Under the pieces are notes generated by a model. The model had not been told where the DNA came from. It was given only the letters and a program-made list of their open reading frames with translations, and did no database searches. Both the position numbers and the translations under genes were made by a program. DNA of 64,000 nt from Lewinella sp. JB7. GTDB taxonomy: Bacteria > Bacteroidota > Bacteroidia > Chitinophagales > Saprospiraceae. The DNA is taken from the NCBI RefSeq assembly GCF_024297185.1, contig NZ_JANCTD010000006.1, forward strand, positions 62,001 to 126,000, given 5' to 3'. This document shows, piece after piece, positions 9,256-17,446 of the stretch (the stretch's first letter is position 1; each line of letters begins with the position of its first letter).

Positions 9256-10214
9256 CCCCTCTTTCCTTTCTCGTACTTACCGATCACCGCGGACACAGCA
9301 CCCAAAACTCCCTCTACGCTCTGGTCACTACGCTGGCCCGGGATCCGCGCTGCGCGCGCGTAGCGGTCGCCAGCCGCGGGGATGCCCGCAACGAAGCGTT
9401 CTTCCGCAACAGTCCCGAGCCCTCGGAGGAAGTATGGGGGTTCCAGGTCCGGGAAGAACTGAAATTCGCCGCCGACGGCGGCCGCTTCAACGGTGAATTG
9501 GCACCCCTCCACCCGGAGGACTATGACGTGGTATGGCTGCGGCTCCCCCACCCTGTCCAGACGGAGCGATTCGAACGACTACAGCGGCCCGGCACCCTGG
9601 TGGTCAACGATCCCGCGGGCATCGCGCGTACCGGTGATAAGTCGTTCCTGCTGCACTTTCCGGAGTGGACACCCCCGGTACGGCTGGTGCACTCCGCCGG
9701 GGAAGTCCGGACGTTTGCCCGCAATTTCCCCCTCGTACTCAAACCCCTACGGGCGTACGGCGGTCAGGGCATCGTGCGGGTCGACGGTCCGGACGCACTT
9801 CCCGACCTCGACTTCCGCGAGCCTTACCTGGCCATGAAGTTTCTGAAGAATGTCAGTGAGGGGGACAAGCGCATTTTGGTGGTGAACGGCAAGATCCTCG
9901 CGGCTTCCCTACGCATTCCCCCGCCGGGGGAGTGGTTGTGCAACGTAGCCCGCGGGGGGACGTCCGTGGGTGCCGACGTTACTCCCGAGGAAATCGAGCT
10001 GATCGATGCCCTGGCGCCGGAACTGCTGCGGCACGGGATTTGTTTCTGCGGCGTAGACACCCTGACAAACGACGACGGCCGCCGCGTTCTTTCCGAGATC
10101 AATACCCTTAGCATCGGCGGCTTTCCCCAGGCCGAAGCCCAGACCGGCCGTCCCATCCTGCAACAAACCATCGACGAATTCCTGACCTACTGCCATGACC
10201 ACCTTACCCGCTGA
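9252..10214 (+). CDS. Glutathione synthetase-like (GshB/RimK-type) ATP-grasp ligase
   Basis: Protein of 320 residues with the layout of prokaryotic glutathione synthetase. It has an N-terminal substrate-binding part with VVWLRLPHPV and NDPAGIARTGDKSFL, an ATP-grasp lysine and glycine-rich loop in LVLKPLRAYGGQGIVRV, YLAMKFLKNVSEGDKRILVVNG, a loop with NVARGGTSV, and the Mg-binding LSEINTLSIGGF near the end. The family joins a carboxylate to an amine using ATP. No gamma-glutamylcysteine ligase (GshA) is nearby, and the flanking genes are an ATP-grasp-like protein and an AstE/AspA deacylase. A substrate other than gamma-Glu-Cys is therefore likely. It overlaps both neighbours (4 and 20 bases), a clear operon. 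Confidence 0.8.
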   Translation: MTPLSFLVLTDHRGHSTQNSLYALVTTLARDPRCARVAVASRGDARNEAFFRNSPEPSEEVWGFQVREELKFAADGGRFNGELAPLHPEDYDVVWLRLPHPVQTERFERLQRPGTLVVNDPAGIARTGDKSFLLHFPEWTPPVRLVHSAGEVRTFARNFPLVLKPLRAYGGQGIVRVDGPDALPDLDFREPYLAMKFLKNVSEGDKRILVVNGKILAASLRIPPPGEWLCNVARGGTSVGADVTPEEIELIDALAPELLRHGICFCGVDTLTNDDGRRVLSEINTLSIGGFPQAEAQTGRPILQQTIDEFLTYCHDHLTR

Positions 10215-11163
10215 CACCCCCACGATTTTTAGTCTGACCGACGTAGACCAGGCTCCCGCCACCATCCGCCGCTACTGGTTGCACGTGATCAGTGACGGCC
10301 TGGGCGAACCGGTCCGCATTCCGCTACTCATCGCCAAGGGGCCCCACGAAGGCCCGGTCCTCGGCGTTACGGCCGCCGTACACGGGGATGAGCTGAACGG
10401 CATTCGGGTGATCCAGCGGCTCTTTACGGATCTCGACGTGAGCGAACTCCGGGGCACCATCGTCGGCGTGCTGGTCGTCAACATACCGGCCTTCCTGCGG
10501 CAAACCCGCGTGTACACCGACGGCTTCGACCTCAACCACGTCATGCCGGGAAAGGAGACCGGGCGGGCCAGCGAGATCTATGCCTTCCGACTGATGGATC
10601 GTCTGATCCGGCATTTCGATTACCTGCTCGACCTGCACACCGCCAGCCGGGGCCGCATCAACAGCTACTACGTCCGGGCCGACATGTCGCAAGAAGTGAC
10701 CCGGCAACTGGCCATACTGCAGAACCCCCAACTGATCGTTCATAACCCGCCCAGCGACGGCACCCTGCGCGGCGCGGCGGATTCCCTCGACATTCCCGCG
10801 GTCACCCTGGAGGTCGGCAACCCCGGCGTCTACCAACGCACCCTCATCCGGAGCGGCACCGAGGGGGTGCACAACGTACTCTCCCACCTGGGAATGACCC
10901 AGGACGAGATCGTTGCTCCCGCGTCCCCGCCCATCATCTGCAAACGGAGCTACTGGATATACACCCACACCGGCGGCCTGCTCACCGTGGACGTGAACCT
11001 GCTGCAGGAGGTGAAGGCCGGTGACCTTATCGCTACCCAGCGCGACGTTTTCGGCAGCCTGAAGGAGCAGTATCTCGCCCCCGAAGACGGGGTCGTGATC
11101 GGGAAAAGCACCATGCCCGTCAACCGCAGCGGCGGCCGTATTCTGCACCTGGGTATCCTGTAA
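10195..11163 (+). CDS. Succinylglutamate desuccinylase/aspartoacylase family zinc hydrolase
   Basis: Protein of 322 residues in the M14-like AstE/AspA family. Zinc ligands are visible as VHGDELNG (HxxE) and the histidine in YLLDLHTAS. The catalytic glutamate is in VTLEVGNPG. The last ~80 residues form the beta-rich domain common in this family, ending in a lipoyl-like fold (GVVIGKSTMPVNRSGG). The family removes acyl groups from the alpha-amine of acidic amino acids. ATG at 10195 lies inside the end of the GshB-like gene (20-base overlap). Encoded with two ATP-grasp proteins, it may cleave or trim the product they make. No arginine catabolism genes are nearby, so it should not be read as AstE. 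Confidence 0.82.
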   Translation: MTTLPADTPTIFSLTDVDQAPATIRRYWLHVISDGLGEPVRIPLLIAKGPHEGPVLGVTAAVHGDELNGIRVIQRLFTDLDVSELRGTIVGVLVVNIPAFLRQTRVYTDGFDLNHVMPGKETGRASEIYAFRLMDRLIRHFDYLLDLHTASRGRINSYYVRADMSQEVTRQLAILQNPQLIVHNPPSDGTLRGAADSLDIPAVTLEVGNPGVYQRTLIRSGTEGVHNVLSHLGMTQDEIVAPASPPIICKRSYWIYTHTGGLLTVDVNLLQEVKAGDLIATQRDVFGSLKEQYLAPEDGVVIGKSTMPVNRSGGRILHLGIL

Positions 11164-11208
11164 CGCCCAGCGGCCGTTGGCCACGATTGTTAAGCTTCCG
11201 GAAACCTT

Positions 11209-11694
11209 TTATTCGTACAGGACTTCGTTCACCACGCGGGCTACCCGGTCCATGTAATCTTCCTCCGGCGCGGCGGTGATGCCCGGTTCGGAGGTCCAGC
11301 CGCCGGCCCGCCCGTCCTCATCGACTAATACCACGAAGGGACAGGTGCCGTCGACGTAGGAAGCTTCGCAGACCGACCGCTCGTTTTCCGGTAGAAAGCG
11401 CCCCCCGGGCAGGTCCGCGTAGAGGGCTTGGATTTCCCGCAGGTCCTCGGCATCGCCGTAAGCATCCCATTCGCCGCCGACGAGGGCTTCCGGATCGAGT
11501 TCCACGCCCGCCCGTTCCCGGCTGACGTAGAGGCTACCGTCTTCCAGCTTCAGGGCATGGCCGCCACCCCAGCCGCCGACGTTGCCGACGATGAAGAGGT
11601 CGACCGCGCAGGGAGGGGCAATTTCAACCTTCTCCTTTTCACAGCCGTAGGCGACCAGCAGGGGAAGCAGTAGAAGCAGGATCAGTTTGTCCAT
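11209..11694 (-). CDS. Small lipoprotein of unknown function
   Basis: Protein of 161 residues with a lipoprotein signal (MDKLILLLLLPLLVAYGC, Cys18). The mature part has FIVGNVGGWGGGHALKLEDGSLYVS near the start and ASYVDGTCPFVVLVDEDG near the middle. It appears paralogous to the lipoprotein at 15371-15877, which has FGYRGGWGSENYIRYHAGDLYRN and LAADGSCPYVGVLRG at matching places. No function is recognised. It stands alone on the minus strand after the deacylase operon. Confidence 0.7.
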   Translation of the reverse strand: MDKLILLLLLPLLVAYGCEKEKVEIAPPCAVDLFIVGNVGGWGGGHALKLEDGSLYVSRERAGVELDPEALVGGEWDAYGDAEDLREIQALYADLPGGRFLPENERSVCEASYVDGTCPFVVLVDEDGRAGGWTSEPGITAAPEEDYMDRVARVVNEVLYE

Positions 11695-11758
11695 GAGGCA
11701 GGGGCGGTTTTTCGGTAAGACGCGGGTTGTCCGTGCGAATGTTGGCGGGCGGTACGAA

Positions 11759-12286
11759 TTATGTACCGGTGAGCCATTGCTCCATCCGGCACATGCCCCG
11801 TAGTTCGGCGTACATCAGCGGCATGTCGAGGGTGTACGTAGCCGCGCGGGTGAACCCCACGCGCTCGTAAAAGCCCAGGGCGGCGGGTGCGCCGGTCATC
11901 GCCTCCAACCAGAGGAGTCGCTCGCCGGATTCCCGGGTCCGCGCGATCGCCCACGCGATGACCCGTTTACCAATTCCCTGACCCTGCACCTCCCGGGCCA
12001 GGTACAGCCGGTGCAGTTTAGCGGCCGCTACGCCCGGGTGGTCGGGGGAGGCACGTTGGTGGACCAGCCGGAGGATACCGACCGTCTGATCGTTCCACTG
12101 AATGAAGCGGTAATCGGCGTGGGCTTCCCGCAGTTCCCGCAGAAAATTCTGCCGGCCGTACTGTTGCTCCACGTACCACTCTCCGCCGTCCGGCCAGAAG
12201 TGGGCGTAGGCGGGCGGGTAGATGCGCCGCATCAGATCCATCAGACGGGATTGGTCGCCGGTACGGAGGGGCTGAAACTCAATCAT
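11759..12286 (-). CDS. GNAT family N-acetyltransferase
   Basis: Cytosolic acetyltransferase of 175 residues. The acetyl-CoA pyrophosphate-binding motif A is LYLAREVQGQGIGKRVIAWA (Q/RxxGxG/A pattern). It is followed by a LWLEAMTGAPAALGFYERVGF segment typical of motif B. Substrate specificity cannot be read from sequence. The ATG at 12286 gives a normal GNAT N-terminus (MIEFQPLRTGD). It lies 64 bases upstream of the lipoprotein gene on the same strand and could share a transcript with it. Confidence 0.85.
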   Translation of the reverse strand: MIEFQPLRTGDQSRLMDLMRRIYPPAYAHFWPDGGEWYVEQQYGRQNFLRELREAHADYRFIQWNDQTVGILRLVHQRASPDHPGVAAAKLHRLYLAREVQGQGIGKRVIAWAIARTRESGERLLWLEAMTGAPAALGFYERVGFTRAATYTLDMPLMYAELRGMCRMEQWLTGT

Positions 12287-12485
12287 GCGCGAAAATTACT
12301 CCGATTTTCCGTGCGGCAATTTGGCGGACCGGGGGGGCGGCGGCCGGTACGGATGAACCTGCTTATGTAATTCCCCGGGTTTGCTCCCCACGAAGAGTTG
12401 GCGGGTGTCGTCACAGGACACCGACTGGCTTCGGCGGGAATGGCCGTCCAACCAAATGCGGACTCCGGTGTATTGGGGGAAACAC

Positions 12486-13364
12486 ATGATGATGAAGTAT
12501 CTACTCCTACCCCTCCTGCTAATACTGCTCGGCTGCGAATCGAACCAGGAAGCCGAACCGACGCAAACTTCCAGCACCGAGGCACCCACCGACCCCTACG
12601 CCGACCGTATTGAAGCAGCCACCGAACGTCTCGGCTCCAGCGCTCCCGCCCAAAAAGTGTTGCGCGCGATCGAAGCCCACGGCGGACTGGAAAGCTGGTA
12701 CGGGAACGGGCCACTGTACTATCACTTCAATTACCGGCCCCTCGACGACGGCAACCCCCGCGATACCTACATCACCAACGACTACGTCAACAGCCGGGCG
12801 GTGCACCAACTGGCCAGCGATACCACCGTTCGCTACGGCTTTGACGGCCAGGATGCGTGGTCGCCCGACGGAGACCGCGTGGAAGGCATGAGCCCCCGCT
12901 TCTGGTCGCTGACCCCCTACTACTTCGTCGGCCTGCCCTTCGTACTCGCCGATGAGGGCATCAACTTCGAGGAGCTCCCCGCCGAGGAACTGGACGGCAC
13001 CACCTACGACCTCGTGAAGGTCACCTACGAACAGGGTACCGGCGACGCTTCCGGCGACTACTATGTGCTCTACCTCAACCCGGAAACCGGACAAGTCGAC
13101 GCCCTGCGCTACATCGTCAGCTACCCCGGTTACTTCCCCGAGGGCGGCAGTACCCCCGAAAAGATCATGAAGATCACCGGCAAGACGAAGGTCGACGGCA
13201 TCACCCTCCCCACCGGTTATACGACCTACATGTGGAACGACGGGCAGATCAGCGAGCCCGTCACCGACATCACGGTATCCGACTACGCCTACCGTTCCGA
13301 CCTGGCGGATGACTTTTTCGACCGCCCCGCGGACGCACGGGTGTACAACGACCTGCCGGAATAA
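12486..13364 (+). CDS. Lipoprotein of unknown function, possibly DUF6503-like
   Basis: Outer-membrane or periplasmic lipoprotein of 292 residues. The start at 12486 is the first of three consecutive ATG codons leading into MKYLLLPLLLILLGC, a standard lipobox. A longer frame from 12381 adds 35 residues that do not fit a signal peptide. The mature part contains AIEAHGGLESWYGNGPLYY and repeated beta-strand segments resembling lipoprotein-sorting (LolA-like) folds seen in DUF6503 proteins; this assignment is tentative. A GGGGGA purine run lies just before the start. A sulfatase gene follows 81 bases later on the same strand. Confidence 0.65.
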   Translation: MMMKYLLLPLLLILLGCESNQEAEPTQTSSTEAPTDPYADRIEAATERLGSSAPAQKVLRAIEAHGGLESWYGNGPLYYHFNYRPLDDGNPRDTYITNDYVNSRAVHQLASDTTVRYGFDGQDAWSPDGDRVEGMSPRFWSLTPYYFVGLPFVLADEGINFEELPAEELDGTTYDLVKVTYEQGTGDASGDYYVLYLNPETGQVDALRYIVSYPGYFPEGGSTPEKIMKITGKTKVDGITLPTGYTTYMWNDGQISEPVTDITVSDYAYRSDLADDFFDRPADARVYNDLPE

Positions 13365-13373
13365 GCTATTGGG

Positions 13374-13388
13374 GGAGGATTATCCTCC
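13374..13388. other. Short palindrome between the lipoprotein and sulfatase genes
   Basis: GGAGGAT and ATCCTCC are separated by one T, 9 bases after the lipoprotein stop and 58 bases before the sulfatase start. There is no T-run after it, so it is more likely an operator or RNA hairpin than an intrinsic terminator. Confidence 0.25.
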
Positions 13389-13445
13389 ACGCAGCATTAT
13401 GACGCGTATCTTTTCCCTCCCGAAAAGATCAATCCGACGACCGTC

Positions 13446-15377
13446 ATGCTCCGCACATTCCTCGCTTCCCTGTTTTTGCTGTTTTCGTTTTCCGCCTTTA
13501 CGCAGGTTGCCGGCGGCGGCGCGCGGGAGCAGGGTAATTCGGAGAGGCCCAACGTGCTCTGGCTCACCATCGAGGACACCTCCCCCCAGTTCATCGGTGC
13601 GTACGGGAACACGGACGTGCATACCCCGAACATCGACCGGCTTGCCGCGGAGGGCATCCGCTTCGACCGGGCCTTCGCCCCGGCACCGGTGTGCGCCATC
13701 GCCCGCAACGCTCTGATCACGGGCATGAGCCCGGACAAGCTGGGAACCGGCAACCACCGCAGCGCGTACCCGGTTCCCGAATTCATCCGGGGTTACCCGG
13801 CTTACTTGCGCGATCGGGGGTACTACACCACCAACAACGCTAAAACGGACTACAACACCAGTCGGGCCGATGCCATCATCGCCGAGTCCTGGGATGAGTC
13901 TTCCAACAAGGCCGGCTGGTGGGACCGGGCACCCGGACAGCCCTTCTTCAGTGTGTTCAACTTCGCGGAGAGCCACCAGTCGCGCACGATGACCCAACCG
14001 CGCCCGTGGTACGAGAAGAACGTACTGGCCCACCTGCCCGATTCCCTCCGTACCCGCGCCAGTGAACTGGAGATGCTACCCGTATACCGCGATTCCCCGG
14101 AGATGCGGGAGCACGTCGCACGGGTCTATAACTCCATTAACCTCATGGACCTGCGCATCGGGGAAATGCTCGATCGCCTGGAAGCCGACGGACTCACCGA
14201 CAGCACCATCATCTTCGTCTACGCCGATCACGGGGAGGCCGTCCCGGGGGGCAAGGCGACCGCCTCGGGACTCGGCTATCGGGTACCCTTCCTGATCTGG
14301 TTTCCGGAGGTCTACCGCCACCTGTCGCCCTGGAAATCCGGCTCCGTAAGTCAGGAACTCCTGACCTTTCTCGATCTCGGCCCGACCCTGATCAGCCTGA
14401 CCGGCGGTGATATTCCCGAATATATGGATGGCCGCGCGGCACTCGGCGGTGCAAGGGAACCGGCTCCGGAGTACATCTTCGCGGGCCGCAATCGCCTCGA
14501 CGAGACGCCCGATCTGGCCCGCTCAGTTACCGACGGCCGCTACCTCTATACCCGCAACTTCTTTCCGCAGTACCCGGCCCAGAAGCCCCAGAAGTACGCC
14601 GACGTATCGGATATCGTACAGGCGATCCGCGCCGACGACCGGGCCGGCTTACTCTCCGAGCCCCAGTCCCGCATCCTCCGCCCCCAGCCCGCCGAGACCC
14701 TGTTCGACCTGCAGTCCGACCCCTGGGAACGGCATAATCTGATCGATGATCCCGCTTATGCCGATCGGGCCAGACGAATGCGCGAGGCCGTGCGGGAAGA
14801 GATTCTGGCGGAGCGCGACGTACACTTCCTGCCGGAAGTCGCCCTGGCAAAACTTCCCATGCCCTATACATTCCGTCAGGATCGTGAAAACTACCCCCTG
14901 AGCGAAGCCCTCGAGGTTGCCCTGATCGATCCGGTGACGGCCAAGGGGCAACGGAAACTTATCCGGGCGCTGGGCGACAAACGCCAGCTCGTGCGCTACT
15001 GGGCCGCCGTCGTGCTGGGTCGGGTGCCGCCCTCTCCGAATGCCGTCGCTGGGCTGCGGACAGCCCTGAACGACGAGCACTTCACGGTCGCCATTTACGC
15101 GGCGGGCGCACTCGTTCGCCATACCGATGATGCCGGGGCCGCGGCCGAACTGCTCCGCACCCACGCGCTGGGGGAAGAACCCTACCGGGCCCTCTCCGCC
15201 CTCCAGCAGATGCAGTATGCCGGTCCGGCGATGCGCGATTTCCTTCCCGATTTTCGCGCGAAGCTCAAACAGTTGGATGCCGAACCGGGGGCCGACAAGA
15301 ATATGGCCTACAACCTGCGGAGCATCGTGGAGACCAGCATCTTCCTCCTCGGCGAGGGGCCTAAGCTGGCTTACTGA
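13446..15377 (+). CDS. Secreted sulfatase with variant active-site motif and C-terminal HEAT-like repeats
   Basis: Type I sulfatase family protein of 643 residues with a cleavable signal peptide (MLRTFLASLFLLFSFSAFTQ). The N-terminal metal-site motif is LWLTIEDTSPQ. The formylglycine site reads C-A-I-A-R (Cys83), not the usual C-x-P/A-x-R. Further conserved parts are YADHGEAVPG and, near residue 425, LFDLQSDPWERHNL. Residues ~495-640 contain HEAT-like helical repeats (LVRYWAAVVLGRVPPS, HFTVAIYAAGALVRH), an add-on known in some sulfatases of this type. The substrate is probably a sulfated glycan. The CDS overlaps the convergent lipoprotein gene by 7 bases. It lies 12 kb from the sulfated-glycan locus at 27-45 kb. 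Confidence 0.85.
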   Translation: MLRTFLASLFLLFSFSAFTQVAGGGAREQGNSERPNVLWLTIEDTSPQFIGAYGNTDVHTPNIDRLAAEGIRFDRAFAPAPVCAIARNALITGMSPDKLGTGNHRSAYPVPEFIRGYPAYLRDRGYYTTNNAKTDYNTSRADAIIAESWDESSNKAGWWDRAPGQPFFSVFNFAESHQSRTMTQPRPWYEKNVLAHLPDSLRTRASELEMLPVYRDSPEMREHVARVYNSINLMDLRIGEMLDRLEADGLTDSTIIFVYADHGEAVPGGKATASGLGYRVPFLIWFPEVYRHLSPWKSGSVSQELLTFLDLGPTLISLTGGDIPEYMDGRAALGGAREPAPEYIFAGRNRLDETPDLARSVTDGRYLYTRNFFPQYPAQKPQKYADVSDIVQAIRADDRAGLLSEPQSRILRPQPAETLFDLQSDPWERHNLIDDPAYADRARRMREAVREEILAERDVHFLPEVALAKLPMPYTFRQDRENYPLSEALEVALIDPVTAKGQRKLIRALGDKRQLVRYWAAVVLGRVPPSPNAVAGLRTALNDEHFTVAIYAAGALVRHTDDAGAAAELLRTHALGEEPYRALSALQQMQYAGPAMRDFLPDFRAKLKQLDAEPGADKNMAYNLRSIVETSIFLLGEGPKLAY

Positions 15378-15877
15378 CCGTACTTTTCGACCAGGTCGCT
15401 GACGCGCAGCATGTACCGGGCTACTACCGGCCGGTCGCTGAAGTCCCCGAACCAGTCCAGGTAGGTGCCGCCCTCCCCGCCGCGCAGCACGCCGACGTAG
15501 GGGCAGCTTCCGTCGGCCGCCAGGGCCGGGCAGTCCTCCGTTTGTTCGATCTCCTCCAGCGCTGTGAGGGGAAGGGTACGTACGGCATCGACCACGTCAC
15601 TGGGGGCCGGACCGACCAGCTGCCAGTTGCCTTCGTCCGTGGCCAGGTCCGTGTGGTTCAGTTGGTTTTCGGGTTCGTTGGTGCGGAGGCCCGCGTAGGC
15701 ATTGCGGTACAGATCGCCCGCGTGGTAGCGAATGTAGTTTTCGCTACCCCAGCCGCCCCGGTAGCCGAAGACGGTCGTGGGCAGGTCGTCGGATTCCGCA
15801 TCGCTGAGAAGTGCTCCGGCTTCCTCCGAAGTCGAGCAGGCGGTCAGCACGAGCAATAAAAACAGGAAGTAGGGCAT
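15371..15877 (-). CDS. Small lipoprotein, paralogue of the one at 11209-11694
   Basis: Protein of 168 residues. ATG at 15877 is preferred because it gives a compact lipoprotein signal (MPYFLFLLLVLTAC); the frame from 15907 adds ten residues. It shares with the lipoprotein at 11209-11694 an N-terminal GGWG block and a DGSCPYVGVLRG block (DGTCPFVVLVDE in the other). The two cysteines around that block may form a disulfide. The function is unknown. It ends inside the last codons of the sulfatase gene. Confidence 0.65.
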   Translation of the reverse strand: MPYFLFLLLVLTACSTSEEAGALLSDAESDDLPTTVFGYRGGWGSENYIRYHAGDLYRNAYAGLRTNEPENQLNHTDLATDEGNWQLVGPAPSDVVDAVRTLPLTALEEIEQTEDCPALAADGSCPYVGVLRGGEGGTYLDWFGDFSDRPVVARYMLRVSDLVEKYGQ

Positions 15878-15910
15878 GGTCGTAAAAGTTGGTGGATAGT
15901 ACAACAAGCG

Positions 15911-15931
15911 GGCGGGGTCGCGGGTGCAACG
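15911..15931 (+). repeat. Dispersed GC-rich motif, long form (copy A)
   Basis: It begins with the 17-base motif as GGCGGGGTCGCGGGTGC and extends through AACG. It differs by one base in 21 from the copy at 27190-27210. It lies between the lipoprotein start and the AbiE toxin end. Confidence 0.5.
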
Positions 15932-15975
15932 AGCGGGTGAAAAGCAGCGAATCTTTTACCGATCGTCTGCTCCTG

Positions 15976-16752
15976 CTAGAGCGGTACGGACTGCCAGAAC
16001 TCCGGAAACCGCCGCACCCCTTCGATGTCCTCCTCCCGGAACAGGAAAGGCCGTACGTCCGCCGCCAGCAGATCGAAATCGAAGGGGGCGGTGCGGTCTG
16101 CTACCAATTGGCGCAGGGCCTCCGGGGTGCTCACTCCGAAGCGGAGGTCGAGGTAGCCGTAGTTGAGCCCGCTGCGGTGCAGGATCCACCGCAGGTCGTA
16201 AAAATCCCTACCCTTCGGTCGCTTGCGGCCGAGGATGGCGGCAATCTTCTGGCTCCCCAGGAGGTCGAGCGGCACGGCCGGTACTTCGGTCCTGATGCCG
16301 AAACGGTCTAGGGGCAGGAGGCTGCGTTCGTACTCGAAGTGCTGTTTTTCGGTATCGAGTTTGATCAGCAATTTGGCTTCCCGGTGGCCGCTGAGGTTGT
16401 AGTCGTACAGCAGGCCCGGGAACTTAATGCTGCAGTGGTAGGCCCCTTTATAGGCGTAGCGCAATTCCATCTTGAAGCCGCGCAGTTCCATCTGCCGCTT
16501 GATCATGCGGGCGGTTTCCTCGAACTCGCCCCGGTCGAGCCCCACGTTGTCGAAGTCGAGGTCTTCGGAAAAGCGTTCGGTGCCGTAACAGAGCCGCAGG
16601 CAGGTGCCGCCGAGAAAGGTGTACTTGTGGGCGTACTTGCAGGTGAAGAGAATACCGAGTATTTCGTGCTGGAGGTATTCGCGGAGGAGGAATTCCTTTT
16701 CGGTGTGTAAAGATTCCGGATAATACCGCAGAATTTGTTCCATTTCAATCAT
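15976..16752 (-). CDS. AbiEii/AbiGii-type nucleotidyltransferase toxin
   Basis: Toxin of a type IV toxin-antitoxin/abortive infection pair, 258 residues. The DNA polymerase beta-like nucleotidyltransferase core is clear: GGT at 48-50, then YGTERFSEDLDF (57-68) with the acidic residues. The second conserved block is LLGSQKIAAIL...KGRDFYDLRWIL in the C-terminal half, with the lysine expected in this family. Family members transfer nucleotides (for some, to tRNA acceptor ends) and stop growth, giving phage defence. The gene starts inside the last 8 bases of the antitoxin gene, so the two are translationally coupled. Confidence 0.88.
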   Translation of the reverse strand: MIEMEQILRYYPESLHTEKEFLLREYLQHEILGILFTCKYAHKYTFLGGTCLRLCYGTERFSEDLDFDNVGLDRGEFEETARMIKRQMELRGFKMELRYAYKGAYHCSIKFPGLLYDYNLSGHREAKLLIKLDTEKQHFEYERSLLPLDRFGIRTEVPAVPLDLLGSQKIAAILGRKRPKGRDFYDLRWILHRSGLNYGYLDLRFGVSTPEALRQLVADRTAPFDFDLLAADVRPFLFREEDIEGVRRFPEFWQSVPL

Positions 16753-17353
16753 CGGCCGTGACTTCTAGAAGTAAAGTAATACGTTGCATCACTACCTCGG
16801 AATCCATTACGTGGGCAAAAAGCATCAGGCGATCGTAGTTTAATTCCCGTATTCCCCATTCATCAAAGCGCATTTCCTCGATCCAGTCGCGGTCGGAAAA
16901 CAGGGGCTCGAGATATGCAAGGTCCAGTAGCGCCTTTTCGGGGTACGCTATGCTATACTGACTGCCCCGCCAGGGTACGTTCTCGTATCCAAAATATAGC
17001 TCGGGCTTAATGGTATGGTATCGGTAGCGGGTGTCACCGATCGACACCTCCTTCGTTTTTTTGGTGGATACCGAAATCACTTCGAATACGTGCTCCGGAA
17101 TGAGGTCGTAGTAGTCCAGCGCACTATGCAGAGAAACGTAAGACGGTTCGTACAGCCGATTAGCGATCGCGTACTTATCAACCCGCGATTTTATTTGGAA
17201 CGCATTGTTCATATACAGCCCATTCCGCAGCTTTCTCACCAGGTTTTTATCCTGCCAGGACTTAAATAGATTCGGATTAAAGTCTCCGTACCGCTTCCGG
17301 ATACTCGCGGGTGTAATGAAAATCTGGTCGTCGGAGGGTGGCGGAATGGCCAT
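16745..17353 (-). CDS. AbiEi-type antitoxin and autorepressor
   Basis: Antitoxin of the AbiE pair (202 residues). It has an N-terminal winged-helix-like region (ITPASIRKRYGDFNPNLFKSW, KLRNGLYMNN), then YVSLHSALDYYDLIPE and YSIAYPEKALLDLAYL typical of AbiEi proteins. ATG at 17353 is chosen because it follows an AAGGAAA sequence at suitable spacing and lies just after a long palindrome. Two earlier in-frame ATGs (17371, 17380) fall inside that palindrome. Characterised AbiEi proteins repress their own promoter by binding inverted repeats. The gene is visibly more AT-rich than its neighbours, which suggests horizontal transfer. Confidence 0.82.
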   Translation of the reverse strand: MAIPPPSDDQIFITPASIRKRYGDFNPNLFKSWQDKNLVRKLRNGLYMNNAFQIKSRVDKYAIANRLYEPSYVSLHSALDYYDLIPEHVFEVISVSTKKTKEVSIGDTRYRYHTIKPELYFGYENVPWRGSQYSIAYPEKALLDLAYLEPLFSDRDWIEEMRFDEWGIRELNYDRLMLFAHVMDSEVVMQRITLLLEVTADD

Positions 17354-17360
17354 TTCGTTT

Positions 17361-17389
17361 CCTTTTTTCATTAAACGCATGAAAAAAGG
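17361..17389. promoter_or_regulatory. Palindromic operator candidate of the abiE operon
   Basis: Perfect 11-base inverted repeat: CCTTTTTTCAT at 17361-17371 and ATGAAAAAAGG at 17379-17389, with a 7-base spacer. Outside it, CCATTT and AAATGG extend the symmetry with one 5-base insertion. It ends 7 bases before the chosen antitoxin start, the right position for AbiEi autorepression. Confidence 0.6.
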
Positions 17390-17446
17390 AAATGGTTTCT
17401 GGTGGCGTTGCTGTTTGAAAACCGATTGCTCCTGCGCGCCGCCGCC

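Noticed and set aside
10195..11163. Naming the deacylase gene astE
   Set aside because: No other arginine succinyltransferase pathway genes are nearby and the operon partners are ATP-grasp proteins, so a specific name would mislead.
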